Assembly: GCA_035286585.1 (NCBI GenBank)
Contig: DATEDC010000096.1
Coordinates: forward strand, 1-25,534
Length of the DNA stretch: 25,534 nucleotides
Source: DSOS01 sp035286585
GTDB lineage: Bacteria > Chloroflexota > Anaerolineae > Anaerolineales > UBA4823
Reading direction: 5' to 3'
A program made the translations under genes and the position numbers. Shown here piece by piece: positions 1 through 7,686 of the stretch (position 1 is the first letter of the stretch; each line of letters starts with the position of its first letter). The notes under the pieces are model-generated. The model searched no databases. It was not told the origin of the DNA and saw only the letters and a list, made by a program, of their open reading frames with translations.

Positions 1-88
1 CACCCAGCAACTCCGCCTCCACCTGGTAATCCTGGAAGCTGCCACGTTCCAGATCTACTCTAAGTATTTTGCCAAAGGTTTTAGTCAT
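1..88 (-). CDS. Probable aldehyde:ferredoxin oxidoreductase, N-terminus only
   Basis: Only the first 29 codons are inside the window; the gene runs off the left edge. Reading from ATG at 88 gives MTKTFGKILRVDLERG followed by an acidic stretch. The GKILRVDL-x-x-G pattern is how members of the tungsten-dependent aldehyde:ferredoxin oxidoreductase family usually begin. Known members oxidise aldehydes to acids with ferredoxin and carry a tungstopterin and an Fe-S cluster; none of those ligands can be seen here. No alternative ATG, GTG or TTG lies between this ATG and the stop of the upstream gene at 119, so the start is fairly secure although no good ribosome binding site is visible. The gap to the SCP-2-like gene is 30 bases, so the two are probably co-transcribed. 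Confidence 0.6.
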   Translation of the reverse strand, partial: MTKTFGKILRVDLERGSFQDYQVEAELLG

Positions 89-118
89 CGCCAGCGCCTG
101 TGCGTTCCGGTTGTGCGC

Positions 119-538
119 TCAGGAGGTTTCATCGGGAAACACAGTGTTCATTCTGACGGCGCACTCCACCATGCGCTGCGAGCTGAGCACATGGCGCAAG
201 ATGTACGCCAGGTTGCCGTACACCTTGAGCTGCCCGCTGACCATGGCGGGAATCGGGCCGATCTGCTTATTGATTACCCGCTTCCAGTTTGCCAGCGGAG
301 CCACGATCCGGAAGGCGGCTGGTCGGGCATCTTTTTCGTCCATGTAATCCACCCCCCGGCATGTGCCGTGCCATAAGTCCAGGTAGATGATTTCGCTGCT
401 GTCTTTGCCGGGCAGGTTCTGGATCACAAAATTGATATCGCCTTCCCAATTGGCTCCGGCTTTGGCGAATTCTTCGTCTTCATTGAGCAGATCCATAAAT
501 ACGTCTGCCCACTTCCGACTTGGAAATATGTATGCCAC
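119..538 (-). CDS. SCP-2 sterol-transfer-like small protein
   Basis: A 139-residue protein resembling the SCP-2 sterol carrier fold. These are small soluble proteins that bind lipids or other hydrophobic ligands. The typical features are an acidic, aromatic-rich beta region (residues about 30-70, including IIYLDLWHG) and a C-terminal part with W-K-x-V-I, then SGQLKVYGN and a final helix. The start is GTG at 538, chosen because AGGAGG lies five bases upstream. It is followed by the probable aldehyde:ferredoxin oxidoreductase gene, so it may bind or deliver a hydrophobic substrate to that pathway, but this is inference. No signal peptide or membrane segment is visible. The family match is judged by eye from the motif pattern and length. 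Confidence 0.65.
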   Translation of the reverse strand: MAYIFPSRKWADVFMDLLNEDEEFAKAGANWEGDINFVIQNLPGKDSSEIIYLDLWHGTCRGVDYMDEKDARPAAFRIVAPLANWKRVINKQIGPIPAMVSGQLKVYGNLAYILRHVLSSQRMVECAVRMNTVFPDETS

Positions 539-573
539 GCTCGCCTCCTATTTGGTTGAAGAGGATGTCAAAT

Positions 574-579
574 ATTATA
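574..579 (-). promoter_or_regulatory. Candidate -10 box for the SCP-2-like gene
   Basis: A perfect TATAAT on the minus strand lies about 35 bases before the GTG start at 538. That leaves room for a short leader with the AGGAGG ribosome binding site. No convincing -35 hexamer is found at 16-18 bases, so this is only a candidate. Confidence 0.35.
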
Positions 580-609
580 ACTCCATTGACATGCTGGCAT
601 GCTAAAAGT

Positions 610-834
610 ATGGCCGTGTATCTATCTAGCGGGGATATGTTGGTGCTATATTCGGAAGGCATCACCGAAGCCCAGAATCGGGTTGGCGAGATATTCGGAA
701 AACAGCGCTGGCAAAGCCTGCCCGTAGAAGCCAGAGCATATTCTCGGCCGCCTCTGAGATATTGGGTGGACAGCTTGCTAAGCTTTATAGGGGAAGCCAC
801 CCAGGCTGATGATATCAGCCTGCTGATCATCTAG
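610..834 (+). pseudogene. C-terminal relic of a SpoIIE/RsbU-type PP2C phosphatase
   Basis: From ATG at 610 this frame encodes about 74 residues that match only the end of a SpoIIE-type serine phosphatase domain. LSSGDMLVLYSEGITEAQN is the metal-binding segment, with Asp and Glu in the usual places, and QADDISLLII is the terminal DD-x-S/T-L-L motif. The N-terminal half of the catalytic domain and any sensor domain are absent upstream, where the SCP-2-like gene lies on the other strand. Complete members dephosphorylate anti-sigma-factor antagonists in stress signalling. This piece lacks most of the metal site and cannot be a working phosphatase alone. A TTGACA at 586-591 is followed 17 bases later by TATGGC, so transcription is conceivable, but no ribosome binding site is present. 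Relic is the best reading. Confidence 0.65.
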
Positions 835-1031
835 CGCCTTAAAGTATCAAGCCAATGAAGCTGCTTCTTCCTATACCAACCGGTAGCTTCACCGGCCTTT
901 TGCCGCTTTAACCGCTCAAGTCTGCGGCGGTACTGGTTGCAGCATCCGTCTGGATCTTGCTTGCAGCCGTTCCTGGATGCTAATATCTGGATGTTCCGTA
1001 TCTGCGGTTCGGAACCAGGCTCCATTGATGA

Positions 1032-1442
1032 TCAATACTTATTAAGAGCCGCTTCGAATGCCTGGCGGAGATCTTCCACAACCAGGCTGTCATCCCAGAA
1101 ACCAAGTATCTCCCCTTGCTGGTTAACTAGGTAAAACTCCGGTGTAGTGCTGAAACTGTATTGCTCTTGCAGCGCTTCGGTTTCAGGGTTTAAGATATTG
1201 GCGCGTATAAATTCAATCCGACCGTCGAATTCCTTTTCGAGCCCACGCACGGCGGGCAGCACTTCCCTGCAGGTGGATCAAAAGGGTGAGTAAAACTCAA
1301 TGAATTGCAGCCTCGGTTCAGCCTGGGACTCGATTTGTTGTTTATCGGTTGGCAGGCAGGCGGATAAAATCGCCAAACCAGTAAGAAGCGCTATGAATAA
1401 TCTAATAGAGCTATTCGCACGGGGACACCCGGGTTTGTTCAT
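1032..1442 (-). CDS. Thioredoxin-like lipoprotein with in-frame TGA at the UxxC site (candidate selenoprotein)
   Basis: Two abutting frames form one thioredoxin-like protein if TGA at 1278-1280 is decoded. From ATG at 1442 there is a lipoprotein signal (hydrophobic ALLTGLAIL then lipobox LSAC, Cys29), then RLQFIEFYSPF, the TGA (position 55), S-T-C-REVLPAV, and an intact remainder ending with the cis-Pro motif TTPEFYLV and a C-terminal helix, 136 residues in all. In thioredoxins the TGA position holds the first Cys of CxxC (compare EFYADWCGPC). The second Cys is kept and everything downstream stays open with no frameshift. The known UxxC selenoprotein families have this arrangement. A TGC or TGT to TGA nonsense change would look the same, and neighbouring relics make decay possible. 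It would act as a membrane-anchored extracytoplasmic thiol oxidoreductase. The start at 1442 fits signal-peptide length but lacks a clear ribosome binding site. Confidence 0.6.
1241..1257 (-). promoter_or_regulatory. Candidate bacterial SECIS stem-loop
   Basis: In the transcript, 20 bases after the UGA, GCCCGC pairs with GUGGGC (six pairs, one G-U) around the five-base loop CGUGC. The loop begins about 26 bases after the UGA and has G as its second base. This agrees with the published general form of bacterial SECIS elements: a short stem, a small apical loop with an early G, and 16-37 bases of spacing. A weaker alternative (GCAG / CUGC around GGAAGUG, + strand 1256-1270) starts only 11 bases from the UGA. 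Such small stems also occur by chance. Confidence 0.4.
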
Positions 1443-1507
1443 GGAGATACACGGTTCTTCGCATAAAGTTATCATCACGCTTGAAAAAACCATAATTTCC
1501 ATTGAGT

Positions 1508-1538
1508 ATTATACCGTAATTAAGGTCAGAATTGTCCA
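1508..1538 (-). promoter_or_regulatory. Candidate promoter of the thioredoxin-like gene
   Basis: On the minus strand TGGACA (1533-1538) is followed after 19 bases by a perfect TATAAT (1508-1513). Transcription would begin near 1501, leaving a leader of about 58 bases before ATG 1442. An ATG at 1502 lies at the predicted transcript start, but using it would add 20 residues before the lipoprotein signal, which is unlikely. Confidence 0.4.
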
Positions 1539-1614
1539 TATTTAGGAGTTACGCAGTTGAAGCAGGAGAGGTTCGAAAAAAGGGGTATTGGGCTGGCGAC
1601 CAGCAGGAATACGA

Positions 1615-1710
1615 TACCTGTTTGTTTTGCACAGCCAATTGGATCAAGAGGCTTTTGAAACTACCTGGTCACTGGGCTACACTCTCCTAGTGGAACAGGT
1701 CATTGAATAA
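1615..1710 (+). pseudogene. C-terminal relic of an ATPase/TPR-type transcriptional regulator
   Basis: One plus-strand frame ends with LDQEAFETTWSLGYTLLVEQ and a TAA stop at 1708-1710. This resembles the last 25 or so residues of large ATPase-TPR regulators (AfsR/SARP, LuxR or adenylate-cyclase-linked types), which often finish with a pattern like LG-x-x-x-F-x-x-A-W-x-x-G-x-x-L-x-x-E-Q-A-I. Nothing recognisable is encoded upstream in the same frame beyond a few codons, so only a scrap remains. Nothing else is seen in the rest of 1539-1747. The call rests on a short motif and is tentative. Confidence 0.35.
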
Positions 1711-1747
1711 ACACAGGGCAGGTGGAGTGTTCATGTCATATTGCTGT

Positions 1748-2956
1748 TCATGGCAGCAAAATATCCACGAAAGCGGTCATCTCCCAGCGCACCGGCAGTT
1801 CGCCGGCTTCGAAATCGAGCCAGACCGGGTAAGTCACAGCTCCCCGACGCTCCACCCCGGATAATGCGATTTCCCGCAGGATTCCCTCGAACTCTCGATC
1901 GGGGAAGGCGTTCAAGGTGATGCGCGCTCGCATTCCAGGGGCGAGCAGACCTACGTCTCTCTCAGTCAGATCGATGGTCTCCACCTGCCAGCGCGATAGA
2001 TCTGCCAGTACGAGCTGGGGTGCAGCCGGGCTGACGACCTCGCCCACTTTGAGAGTCAGCGAGACGATCTCGCCCGAGAAGGGAGCGCGCAGTTCCAGGT
2101 CTCCTCTGCGGCTTTGGATGGCGGCTAGCTGGGCTCTGGCGTTATCCAGGCGCGCTTGAGCCAGCTCTACATCTTTTGGGTCCGGTCCGGCTTTGAGCCT
2201 CTCGTGCTGCTTTTCGGCCTCGTGTAGTTGTGCCATGGCGAGCGCCAGGTTCGCTTCCGCCCGGGCGATATCCAGCTCGCTGGGGGAACCCTGCAAGGCG
2301 TTCAGATAGCTTACCGCGCGAGAATAAATTTGTTCGGCGGCATAGATCACCAGTTGGGCCGCAGCGCGGCGCACGCTGTATTCAGCCCTCTTTGGTATTT
2401 CCTTCAGGGCGTTTCGAGCGCGCTCCAGCTTTCTCTCCGCTAACAGCACGGCTGCCTCGGCAGCCTGGATTTGCTCCTCGGAGGGTTTACTGTTCATATT
2501 ATTCACCAGGCGCTCGGCATCCTTGACGTATTGTTGGGCTTCAACCAGGCTCATCTGCGCCTGCGCAGCCGCCAGCTCCACGACCTCGTAGAGGGCATCC
2601 AGGTCCTGCTGGGCAGAAGTTAGCTCGAGTAGGGCCGCGCTCTCCGCCGCATCGAGCTCTTCCTCCCCCTTGAGCCTGGCGAGTAGCTGGCCCGTCTCGA
2701 CCTGCTCGCCCTGGATGACCAATACCTCCTCCACCGTGCCCGGCAGGCTGAAACTCAGGCGCGCGTATCTTTGGGGAACAACCGTCCCTTCCGCTGAGAC
2801 TACCTCAGGCTCTATATCAGCCTGGCTGGAAGCTGGGGTCGGCGTGGGTGGAGATGGCGCGGGCGCAAGGTATTGCGCATAGCCTTGATACCCAAGCCAA
2901 ACGAGGACCACAATGATCGCTATGGCGAGCAGAATTTTCCACAATGATGATTTCAT
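1748..2956 (-). CDS. HlyD/MacA-type adaptor subunit of ABC exporter
   Basis: A 402-residue membrane-anchored adaptor. Residues 8-26 form one N-terminal membrane helix, followed by a Pro/Thr/Ser linker (about 31-45). A biotinyl-lipoyl-like half motif follows (GTVVPQRYARLSF to VIQGEQVETGQLLARL, about 57-95), then a long Ala/Glu/Gln-rich coiled-coil hairpin (about 97-285). The second lipoyl half is LRAPFSGEIVSLTLKVGEVV, and a beta-barrel region ends at the C-terminus. Such proteins link an inner-membrane MacB-like permease to extracytoplasmic partners or hold substrate. It is the last gene of a three-gene operon with the permease and ATPase, 36 bases after the permease stop. Start ATG 2956 is the only one that keeps the anchor helix. 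The substrate cannot be deduced. Confidence 0.88.
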   Translation of the reverse strand: MKSSLWKILLAIAIIVVLVWLGYQGYAQYLAPAPSPPTPTPASSQADIEPEVVSAEGTVVPQRYARLSFSLPGTVEEVLVIQGEQVETGQLLARLKGEEELDAAESAALLELTSAQQDLDALYEVVELAAAQAQMSLVEAQQYVKDAERLVNNMNSKPSEEQIQAAEAAVLLAERKLERARNALKEIPKRAEYSVRRAAAQLVIYAAEQIYSRAVSYLNALQGSPSELDIARAEANLALAMAQLHEAEKQHERLKAGPDPKDVELAQARLDNARAQLAAIQSRRGDLELRAPFSGEIVSLTLKVGEVVSPAAPQLVLADLSRWQVETIDLTERDVGLLAPGMRARITLNAFPDREFEGILREIALSGVERRGAVTYPVWLDFEAGELPVRWEMTAFVDILLP

Positions 2957-2992
2957 AGCTGTAAATCTGATACCGATCGTCGCCGGTGACGC

Positions 2993-5605
2993 TCACTCGT
3001 GCTGGATGGCTTCGATGATATTGAGCCGCGCCGCCCGCCAGGAAGGAGCTATTGCCGCAACTTGCGAAACGCCCACAGCGATCAGCGCGCTCACCAGGTA
3101 GGGTTGGGGCGTGAACAGGTAATCCACCTCATAGCTGCTGAGCACATTCAAGCCAAAAACGAATGCCTTGCCGATCAGGTAGCCAAACCCCAGACCGTAA
3201 ATCAAACCCATCACGCCCATTGCCAGGGATTCCGCCAGCACCATCCTGACGACCTGGTACCTGGTCATGCCGATCGAGCGCAGGGCGCCGATTTCTCGCT
3301 GGCGCTCGATCACGTTCATTGTCAGGGTGTTGATCACGCCTAGAGTCCCAATCACCACGCCCACCAGAGTGAGCACATCGAAGAGCTGGAATGCCTGGTC
3401 CATGACGCTGGTCACGCCGTTTTTTAGCGTTTCTGCGGTCTGGATATCCAGGTTGTGGCGCTCGCCGTAGCGGATCTCAATATCCTTGGCGACCGTCTGC
3501 GGGCTGCTCTCGGGCGTGGTGAGAATGGAAAGGCGATCCACGCCGCTTTCGATGAACCAGCGCCTGAGATTTTCGTAGGTGCCGGTGATCACATAGCCTT
3601 GATTGGAGAAATCGGTAGTAATAGCAGTTACCTGGAAATCTTGTACCCCGCGGCGAGTAAGCAGGGTGATGTTATCACCCGTCTGCAAGTGAAACTCCGT
3701 AGCAACCACCGTGGAGATAAAGACGGCGCGATCGGTCTCCAGCGCCTGCCAGTTTGCCTGCGGGTTTTGTCCTCCTCTGGTGAAGACCATATCGCCAATA
3801 CGGCGAAATGCTTCCGGCTCGATGGCGATAAAAAGCAATCGGTCGCGGCGGCTTTCAGAACGTTCCGCCGAGGCAGATGCCAGGTGAACCTCCAGGTAGC
3901 GCGTCGGGCTGACCGCGGCCACGCCAGGCACGCTCGACAACTGGTTGGTGAAAGAGTCTGGCAGGGTATCCACTGCGCTTACGAAAACATCTCCGCCCAG
4001 GGCGCTGTTCACCCAGTGCTGGATGTCAGCTTCGAAGGTGTAGGTTACGGTGCCAATGCCGATGATCATCACCAGGGAGACCATCAGGCAGGCGATCGTC
4101 AGGGTTGTGCGCGAGATCGAACGGCGAACATTTGAAGAGCCAAGAGCGCCTTCGCTGCCGTAAACCACCCGCGGCAACCAGCGACTGGTTCTCTCCAGCC
4201 AGACCACCAGCAATGGCAGGATCAGAACTGCGCCGAACAGGAGTAAAAAGATGGAAGTGCTGCCCGTTAGCACCCTGACCTCGCTGCGCCACTTTATATA
4301 ATAAAGACCTGCGTAGCCAGTGAAAAGCATGGTGATTCCCGCCAGCCAGATAACTGGTCGAACCCGCTGAGAGAGACGACTTTGCACGCGCAGCGCCTCG
4401 AGCGGCGAGATGTTCGCTGCATGGAGTGCCGGCAAAAGGGCAGATAACAGGGTCACCGCAATTCCCGCACCCATGCTCTTGAGCAGGGATACCCGGGTGA
4501 CCAGTATTTGTTGGGCGGCTTCGGCTAAAAAGCCGCTCAACACCACCAGCAGTCCGCGGGCGAGCCAGATGCCTGCCAATGCCCCCAGGCTGGCGCCGAT
4601 CAACCCTAACAGGCTGGCTTCCAGGAGGACCATCGTCAACGCCTGGAGGCGGCTCATACCGATGGCGCGATACATGCCGATCTCTCTTGTGCGCTCGGCG
4701 ATGCTCATCGAAAAGGTATTGTAGATCAAGAATGCACCCACAAATACCGCGATGATCGAGAAAAAGGAAAGCCCGATCTGGTAAGCGTTCAACATGCGTG
4801 GGACGACATCCCCACGTGCCGCCGGGTAGACCGCTCGCCCCGCCTCGCCCAGGCGAAGCTCCAATTCGGCTTTCAAATCGGCCAGTTTGCCGGGCTGGCT
4901 GGCAATTTCCGGGTCAACCTGGACGGATATCTCGTGCAGCTCAGCTCCCAGGCTGAAAATTTCCTGCGCCACCTGGACCGAGGTGAAGCCAACATCGCCG
5001 TTGTTAATCACAGCCACGCCTTCATCTCGCAGTAAGCCCACAATTTCAAGCCGCTCGACGCCGTAGCTGGTTGTCAGCAGCAGGTCGTCGCCCAGCGACA
5101 GGTTGTGCTCCTGGGCATGCTTCTGGGTTGTAACCACCTCGTACCCTCTCTCATTTGGCATCCGCCCGGATTCGAGCTCGTAGAGACGCACCAGCGGGTC
5201 CAGCTCCGGATTGATGCCGTGCAGCTCGAACCGGCGGATCAACTGGACGCCTCCGCCGCTCCAGCGCGCAGGTGTATCGGATGATCCGTTCGCCAGAAAA
5301 GTGCGCAGGCGCACGTCAGGCGCGGCGACATTCACACCGGGCACAGCCTGGACCCATTCGACCAGCTCGGCTGCCAGCGTTTCTTCCTCAGCCCGGGGGA
5401 CCACCAGCAGTTCTGCTTTGCCCACCGCCCGCTCCAGGGTCTGGTTAATGGATGCCAGGGTGCTCAGGTTGGTGATATCCACCGCCAGCACCACCGCTAC
5501 GCCCAGGACGACCCCGAGGGTGGTTAGCAGCGTCCGGCCAAAGCGGTTGCTCAGGTTGTGCAATCCAAGGGAGAGGGGCAGAAGCCACGGTAAACGGGCG
5601 AGCAA
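2993..5605 (-). CDS. MacB/LolE-type ABC permease with two FtsX modules
   Basis: An 870-residue permease with the double layout of large FtsX-family proteins. A first helix (about 25-45, TLLTTLGVVLGVAVVLAVDI) leads to an extracytoplasmic domain (about 50-265). A first FtsX module (about 275-395) has the signature IAERTREIGMYRAIGMSR. Central helices follow near 415-470, then a helix near 500-520, a second extracytoplasmic domain, and a second FtsX module (about 745-865) with IERQREIGALRSIGMTRYQV. Members move lipoproteins, peptides or drugs by mechanotransmission rather than through a classical channel. The start is TTG at 5605: GGAGG sits six bases upstream, inside the end of the ATPase gene, whose TGA is one base before this start. 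It is translationally coupled to the ATPase and followed by the HlyD-like adaptor. Confidence 0.9.
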   Translation of the reverse strand: MLARLPWLLPLSLGLHNLSNRFGRTLLTTLGVVLGVAVVLAVDITNLSTLASINQTLERAVGKAELLVVPRAEEETLAAELVEWVQAVPGVNVAAPDVRLRTFLANGSSDTPARWSGGGVQLIRRFELHGINPELDPLVRLYELESGRMPNERGYEVVTTQKHAQEHNLSLGDDLLLTTSYGVERLEIVGLLRDEGVAVINNGDVGFTSVQVAQEIFSLGAELHEISVQVDPEIASQPGKLADLKAELELRLGEAGRAVYPAARGDVVPRMLNAYQIGLSFFSIIAVFVGAFLIYNTFSMSIAERTREIGMYRAIGMSRLQALTMVLLEASLLGLIGASLGALAGIWLARGLLVVLSGFLAEAAQQILVTRVSLLKSMGAGIAVTLLSALLPALHAANISPLEALRVQSRLSQRVRPVIWLAGITMLFTGYAGLYYIKWRSEVRVLTGSTSIFLLLFGAVLILPLLVVWLERTSRWLPRVVYGSEGALGSSNVRRSISRTTLTIACLMVSLVMIIGIGTVTYTFEADIQHWVNSALGGDVFVSAVDTLPDSFTNQLSSVPGVAAVSPTRYLEVHLASASAERSESRRDRLLFIAIEPEAFRRIGDMVFTRGGQNPQANWQALETDRAVFISTVVATEFHLQTGDNITLLTRRGVQDFQVTAITTDFSNQGYVITGTYENLRRWFIESGVDRLSILTTPESSPQTVAKDIEIRYGERHNLDIQTAETLKNGVTSVMDQAFQLFDVLTLVGVVIGTLGVINTLTMNVIERQREIGALRSIGMTRYQVVRMVLAESLAMGVMGLIYGLGFGYLIGKAFVFGLNVLSSYEVDYLFTPQPYLVSALIAVGVSQVAAIAPSWRAARLNIIEAIQHE

Positions 5606-5606
5606 C

Positions 5607-6347
5607 TCAGACCTCCAGCGCTTCCATCACAGCCATGATGTTCTTCAAGCTGGTCTCACCGCCACCCAGGGTTTTGGCGATCTTCCCATCCCGCAAGAAG
5701 ATTACCCTTTGGGCGTAGGAGGCCGCTCGCGGGTCGTGGGTGACCATGACGATCGTCGCGCCCAGCTCAGCGCGGGAGCGCTGCAGCAGCTCCAGGATAG
5801 CACTCCCAGAGCGGGTATCCAGGTTGCCGGTCGGCTCGTCGGCGAGCACAATCTCGGGCTGGTTGATGAATGCCCGGGCGATGGCAACCCGCTGCTGCTG
5901 CCCGCCAGAGAGCTGGTCTGGTTTGTGCTGAGCGCGGTCGGACAGACCAACCAGGCGAAGCAGCTCCTCCAGGCGTTCACGATAGCGACCAATGGGCGCT
6001 CCATCGATCAGTAATGGCAGAGCGATATTCTCGGCGGCGGTCAGGGTGGGGATCAGGTTGTAAAACTGGAAGACAAAACCAACCTTCAGACGCCGAATGC
6101 GGGTCAATTCGTTGTCACTGAGCCGGGAGAGCGGCTTGCCCGCCAGAATCACTTCGCCGGAGGTAGGTGCATCCAGACCGCCCATCAGGTGCAGCAGGGT
6201 AGATTTTCCTGAGCCGGAGGGGCCCATGATGGCAACGAACTCCTCTGCCTGGATGGAAAGATCCACTCCCTGCAAGGCGTCCACGGACAGGTTGCCCATG
6301 CGGTATTGCTTGATGAGTTGTATCACCTCGAGAGTCGCCATGTTCAT
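5607..6347 (-). CDS. MacB/LolD-type ABC transporter ATPase
   Basis: A 246-residue nucleotide-binding subunit with Walker A GPSGSGKST (about 42-50), the Q-loop in FVFQFYNLIP, the signature LSGGQQQRVAIARA (about 146-159), Walker B IVLADEPTGNLD (about 166-177) and the switch histidine in MVTHDPR. The NLIPTLTAAENIALPLL segment is typical of the LolD/MacB/FtsE group that partners FtsX-type permeases. It is the first gene of the three-gene exporter operon, and its stop abuts the permease start. ATG 6347 is used here; a second ATG two codons later is equally possible. Confidence 0.93.
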   Translation of the reverse strand: MNMATLEVIQLIKQYRMGNLSVDALQGVDLSIQAEEFVAIMGPSGSGKSTLLHLMGGLDAPTSGEVILAGKPLSRLSDNELTRIRRLKVGFVFQFYNLIPTLTAAENIALPLLIDGAPIGRYRERLEELLRLVGLSDRAQHKPDQLSGGQQQRVAIARAFINQPEIVLADEPTGNLDTRSGSAILELLQRSRAELGATIVMVTHDPRAASYAQRVIFLRDGKIAKTLGGGETSLKNIMAVMEALEV

Positions 6348-6473
6348 GTTTTTCTCTTCTTCATTATATTTGATTTCGGTATAATCATCTTAACCTGCGC
6401 AAGTTGATACATCGTTGCCCATCCACTCCGGGGCGGCTGGCAAAGACAGATCCTTCAGCAAAGGAGTCATGAA
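6348..6473. promoter_or_regulatory. Divergent intergenic region between two transporter operons
   Basis: This 126-base region separates the minus-strand exporter operon from the plus-strand YxlE-like operon. It holds a TATAAT for each strand: minus at 6364-6369, plus at 6380-6385. The -35 hexamers are poor on both sides, so exact promoters are uncertain. Confidence 0.35.
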
Positions 6474-6671
6474 ATGGATCAAATTCGAGAATATCTCCCC
6501 CTGTTGATTCCGCTGATCCTCATCCAGGTGACCTTGATGATCATTGCATTGCTGGATCTTTCCAGGCGAGAGAGGCTGCGCGGGCCCAGGTGGGCTTGGG
6601 TCCTGGTGGTGGTTTTTGTGAACGTCATCGGGCCGATCCTTTATTTTGTGCTTGGACGAGAAGATGAGTGA
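6474..6671 (+). CDS. PLDc_N/YxlE-like small membrane protein
   Basis: A 65-residue protein with two membrane helices (about 8-28 and 42-60) joined by a basic loop (LSRRERLRGPRW). The sequence VNVIGPILYFVLGRED is the hallmark of the phospholipase-D N-terminal (PLDc_N) small-protein family, which includes Bacillus subtilis YxlE. YxlE is encoded next to an ABC ATPase (YxlF) and a permease (YxlG) in the sigY operon and is linked to negative control of that sigma factor. The same order of small protein, ATPase and permease is seen here, but no sigma or anti-sigma gene is nearby. ATG 6474 has AAAGGAG at a good distance (GGAG seven bases upstream). The last codons overlap the ATPase start, which suggests coupled translation. 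Confidence 0.75.
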   Translation: MDQIREYLPLLIPLILIQVTLMIIALLDLSRRERLRGPRWAWVLVVVFVNVIGPILYFVLGREDE

Positions 6672-7668
6672 GGCGATGAACGCGGCCCAACCTGGTGTGC
6701 CGGCGGAGTTTTCGGAATTCGGGCCAGAGTCAGCAGCCATCTACTGCCAGAACCTGAGCAAGCATTACGGCGAAATTCAGGCGCTTGAAGCGTTGACCTT
6801 GTCTGTTCCGTATGGCTCGGTCTTCGGTTTTTTAGGCCGTAATGGGGCAGGAAAAACCACCACCATGCGCTTGCTGGCAGGTCTGGCGCTGCCAACCGCC
6901 GGAAGGGCCTGGGTGGCGGGGATGGAAACCACCAGCGCCAGACGGCAGGCGCGGCTGCGCTTCGGTTATCTGCCCCAGGAGCCTGCTTTTTATAACTGGA
7001 TGAGCGCCTGCGAGTACCTGGAATATGTGGGGCAAATTCAGGGTCTCAACAAGGCAAAACGGGCGAGCCAGATCGACAGGCTGTTGGCTCTTTCCGGTCT
7101 TCAAGATGCCGCCCGGAGACGCATCGGTGGTTTTTCCGGGGGTATGCTGCAACGTATGGGCATCGCCCAGGCGTTGATGGGCGACCCACCCGTGTTGCTT
7201 TTGGATGAGCCGACCAGCTCGCTGGACCCAGCCGGGCGCTACGAGGTGCTGGATATGATCTCTCAACTGCGCGGCAAAACTACCGTGTTCCTCTCCAGCC
7301 ACATCCTGACGGATATCGAGCGGGTATGCGACACCGTCGCCATCCTGCACAAAGGGAGATTGGTGTTGGTCTCTGGCAAGGATGAGCTGCTGGAGCAGCA
7401 CCCGGTCAACGCGGTGGAGTTGGAGTTCGAACCTATCTACGGCAGCTCAGACCAAGAAATGCTGGCGAGGTTTAGCTCCGCCCTCCAGGAGAAAGCCTGG
7501 GTGGCGAGCGTAAAAAGGGAGAATGCGCGCCTGAGGGTCATGGTGCAGGATGTCAGCCGCGGCAAGCGGGAATTGCTGCCCCTGGTGATGGCCCACGATT
7601 TATCCCTCAATCGCTACGAGTGGGTGCGCCCTTCGCTGGAAGATATCTTCTTGCAATTGAGCGCCTGA
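6664..7668 (+). CDS. ABC-2 type transporter ATPase (YxlF/CcmA-like)
   Basis: A 334-residue ATPase from ATG 6664. This start overlaps the end of the YxlE-like gene by eight bases and was preferred over an ATG six codons earlier. Walker A is GRNGAGKTTT (about 58-67), the signature FSGGMLQRMGIAQAL (about 157-171), Walker B VLLLDEPTSSLDP (about 177-189), and the switch histidine lies in SSHILTDIERV. The roughly 100-residue C-terminal part after the ATPase core is typical of drug- and antibiotic-efflux ATPases of the ABC-2 class. It would power the permease half of the fusion protein encoded 18 bases downstream. The substrate is unknown. Confidence 0.92.
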   Translation: MSEAMNAAQPGVPAEFSEFGPESAAIYCQNLSKHYGEIQALEALTLSVPYGSVFGFLGRNGAGKTTTMRLLAGLALPTAGRAWVAGMETTSARRQARLRFGYLPQEPAFYNWMSACEYLEYVGQIQGLNKAKRASQIDRLLALSGLQDAARRRIGGFSGGMLQRMGIAQALMGDPPVLLLDEPTSSLDPAGRYEVLDMISQLRGKTTVFLSSHILTDIERVCDTVAILHKGRLVLVSGKDELLEQHPVNAVELEFEPIYGSSDQEMLARFSSALQEKAWVASVKRENARLRVMVQDVSRGKRELLPLVMAHDLSLNRYEWVRPSLEDIFLQLSA

Positions 7669-7686
7669 ACGTCGACGAAGTACAGC

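Noticed and set aside
831..1025. Minus-strand frame rich in Arg and Lys (about 64 residues).
   Set aside because: It matches no family I recognise, has no ribosome binding site, and lies between relics; basic composition alone is no support.
3455..4135. Long plus-strand frame opposite the large permease gene.
   Set aside because: It is the complementary shadow of a well-supported FtsX-type gene and has no family-like motif.
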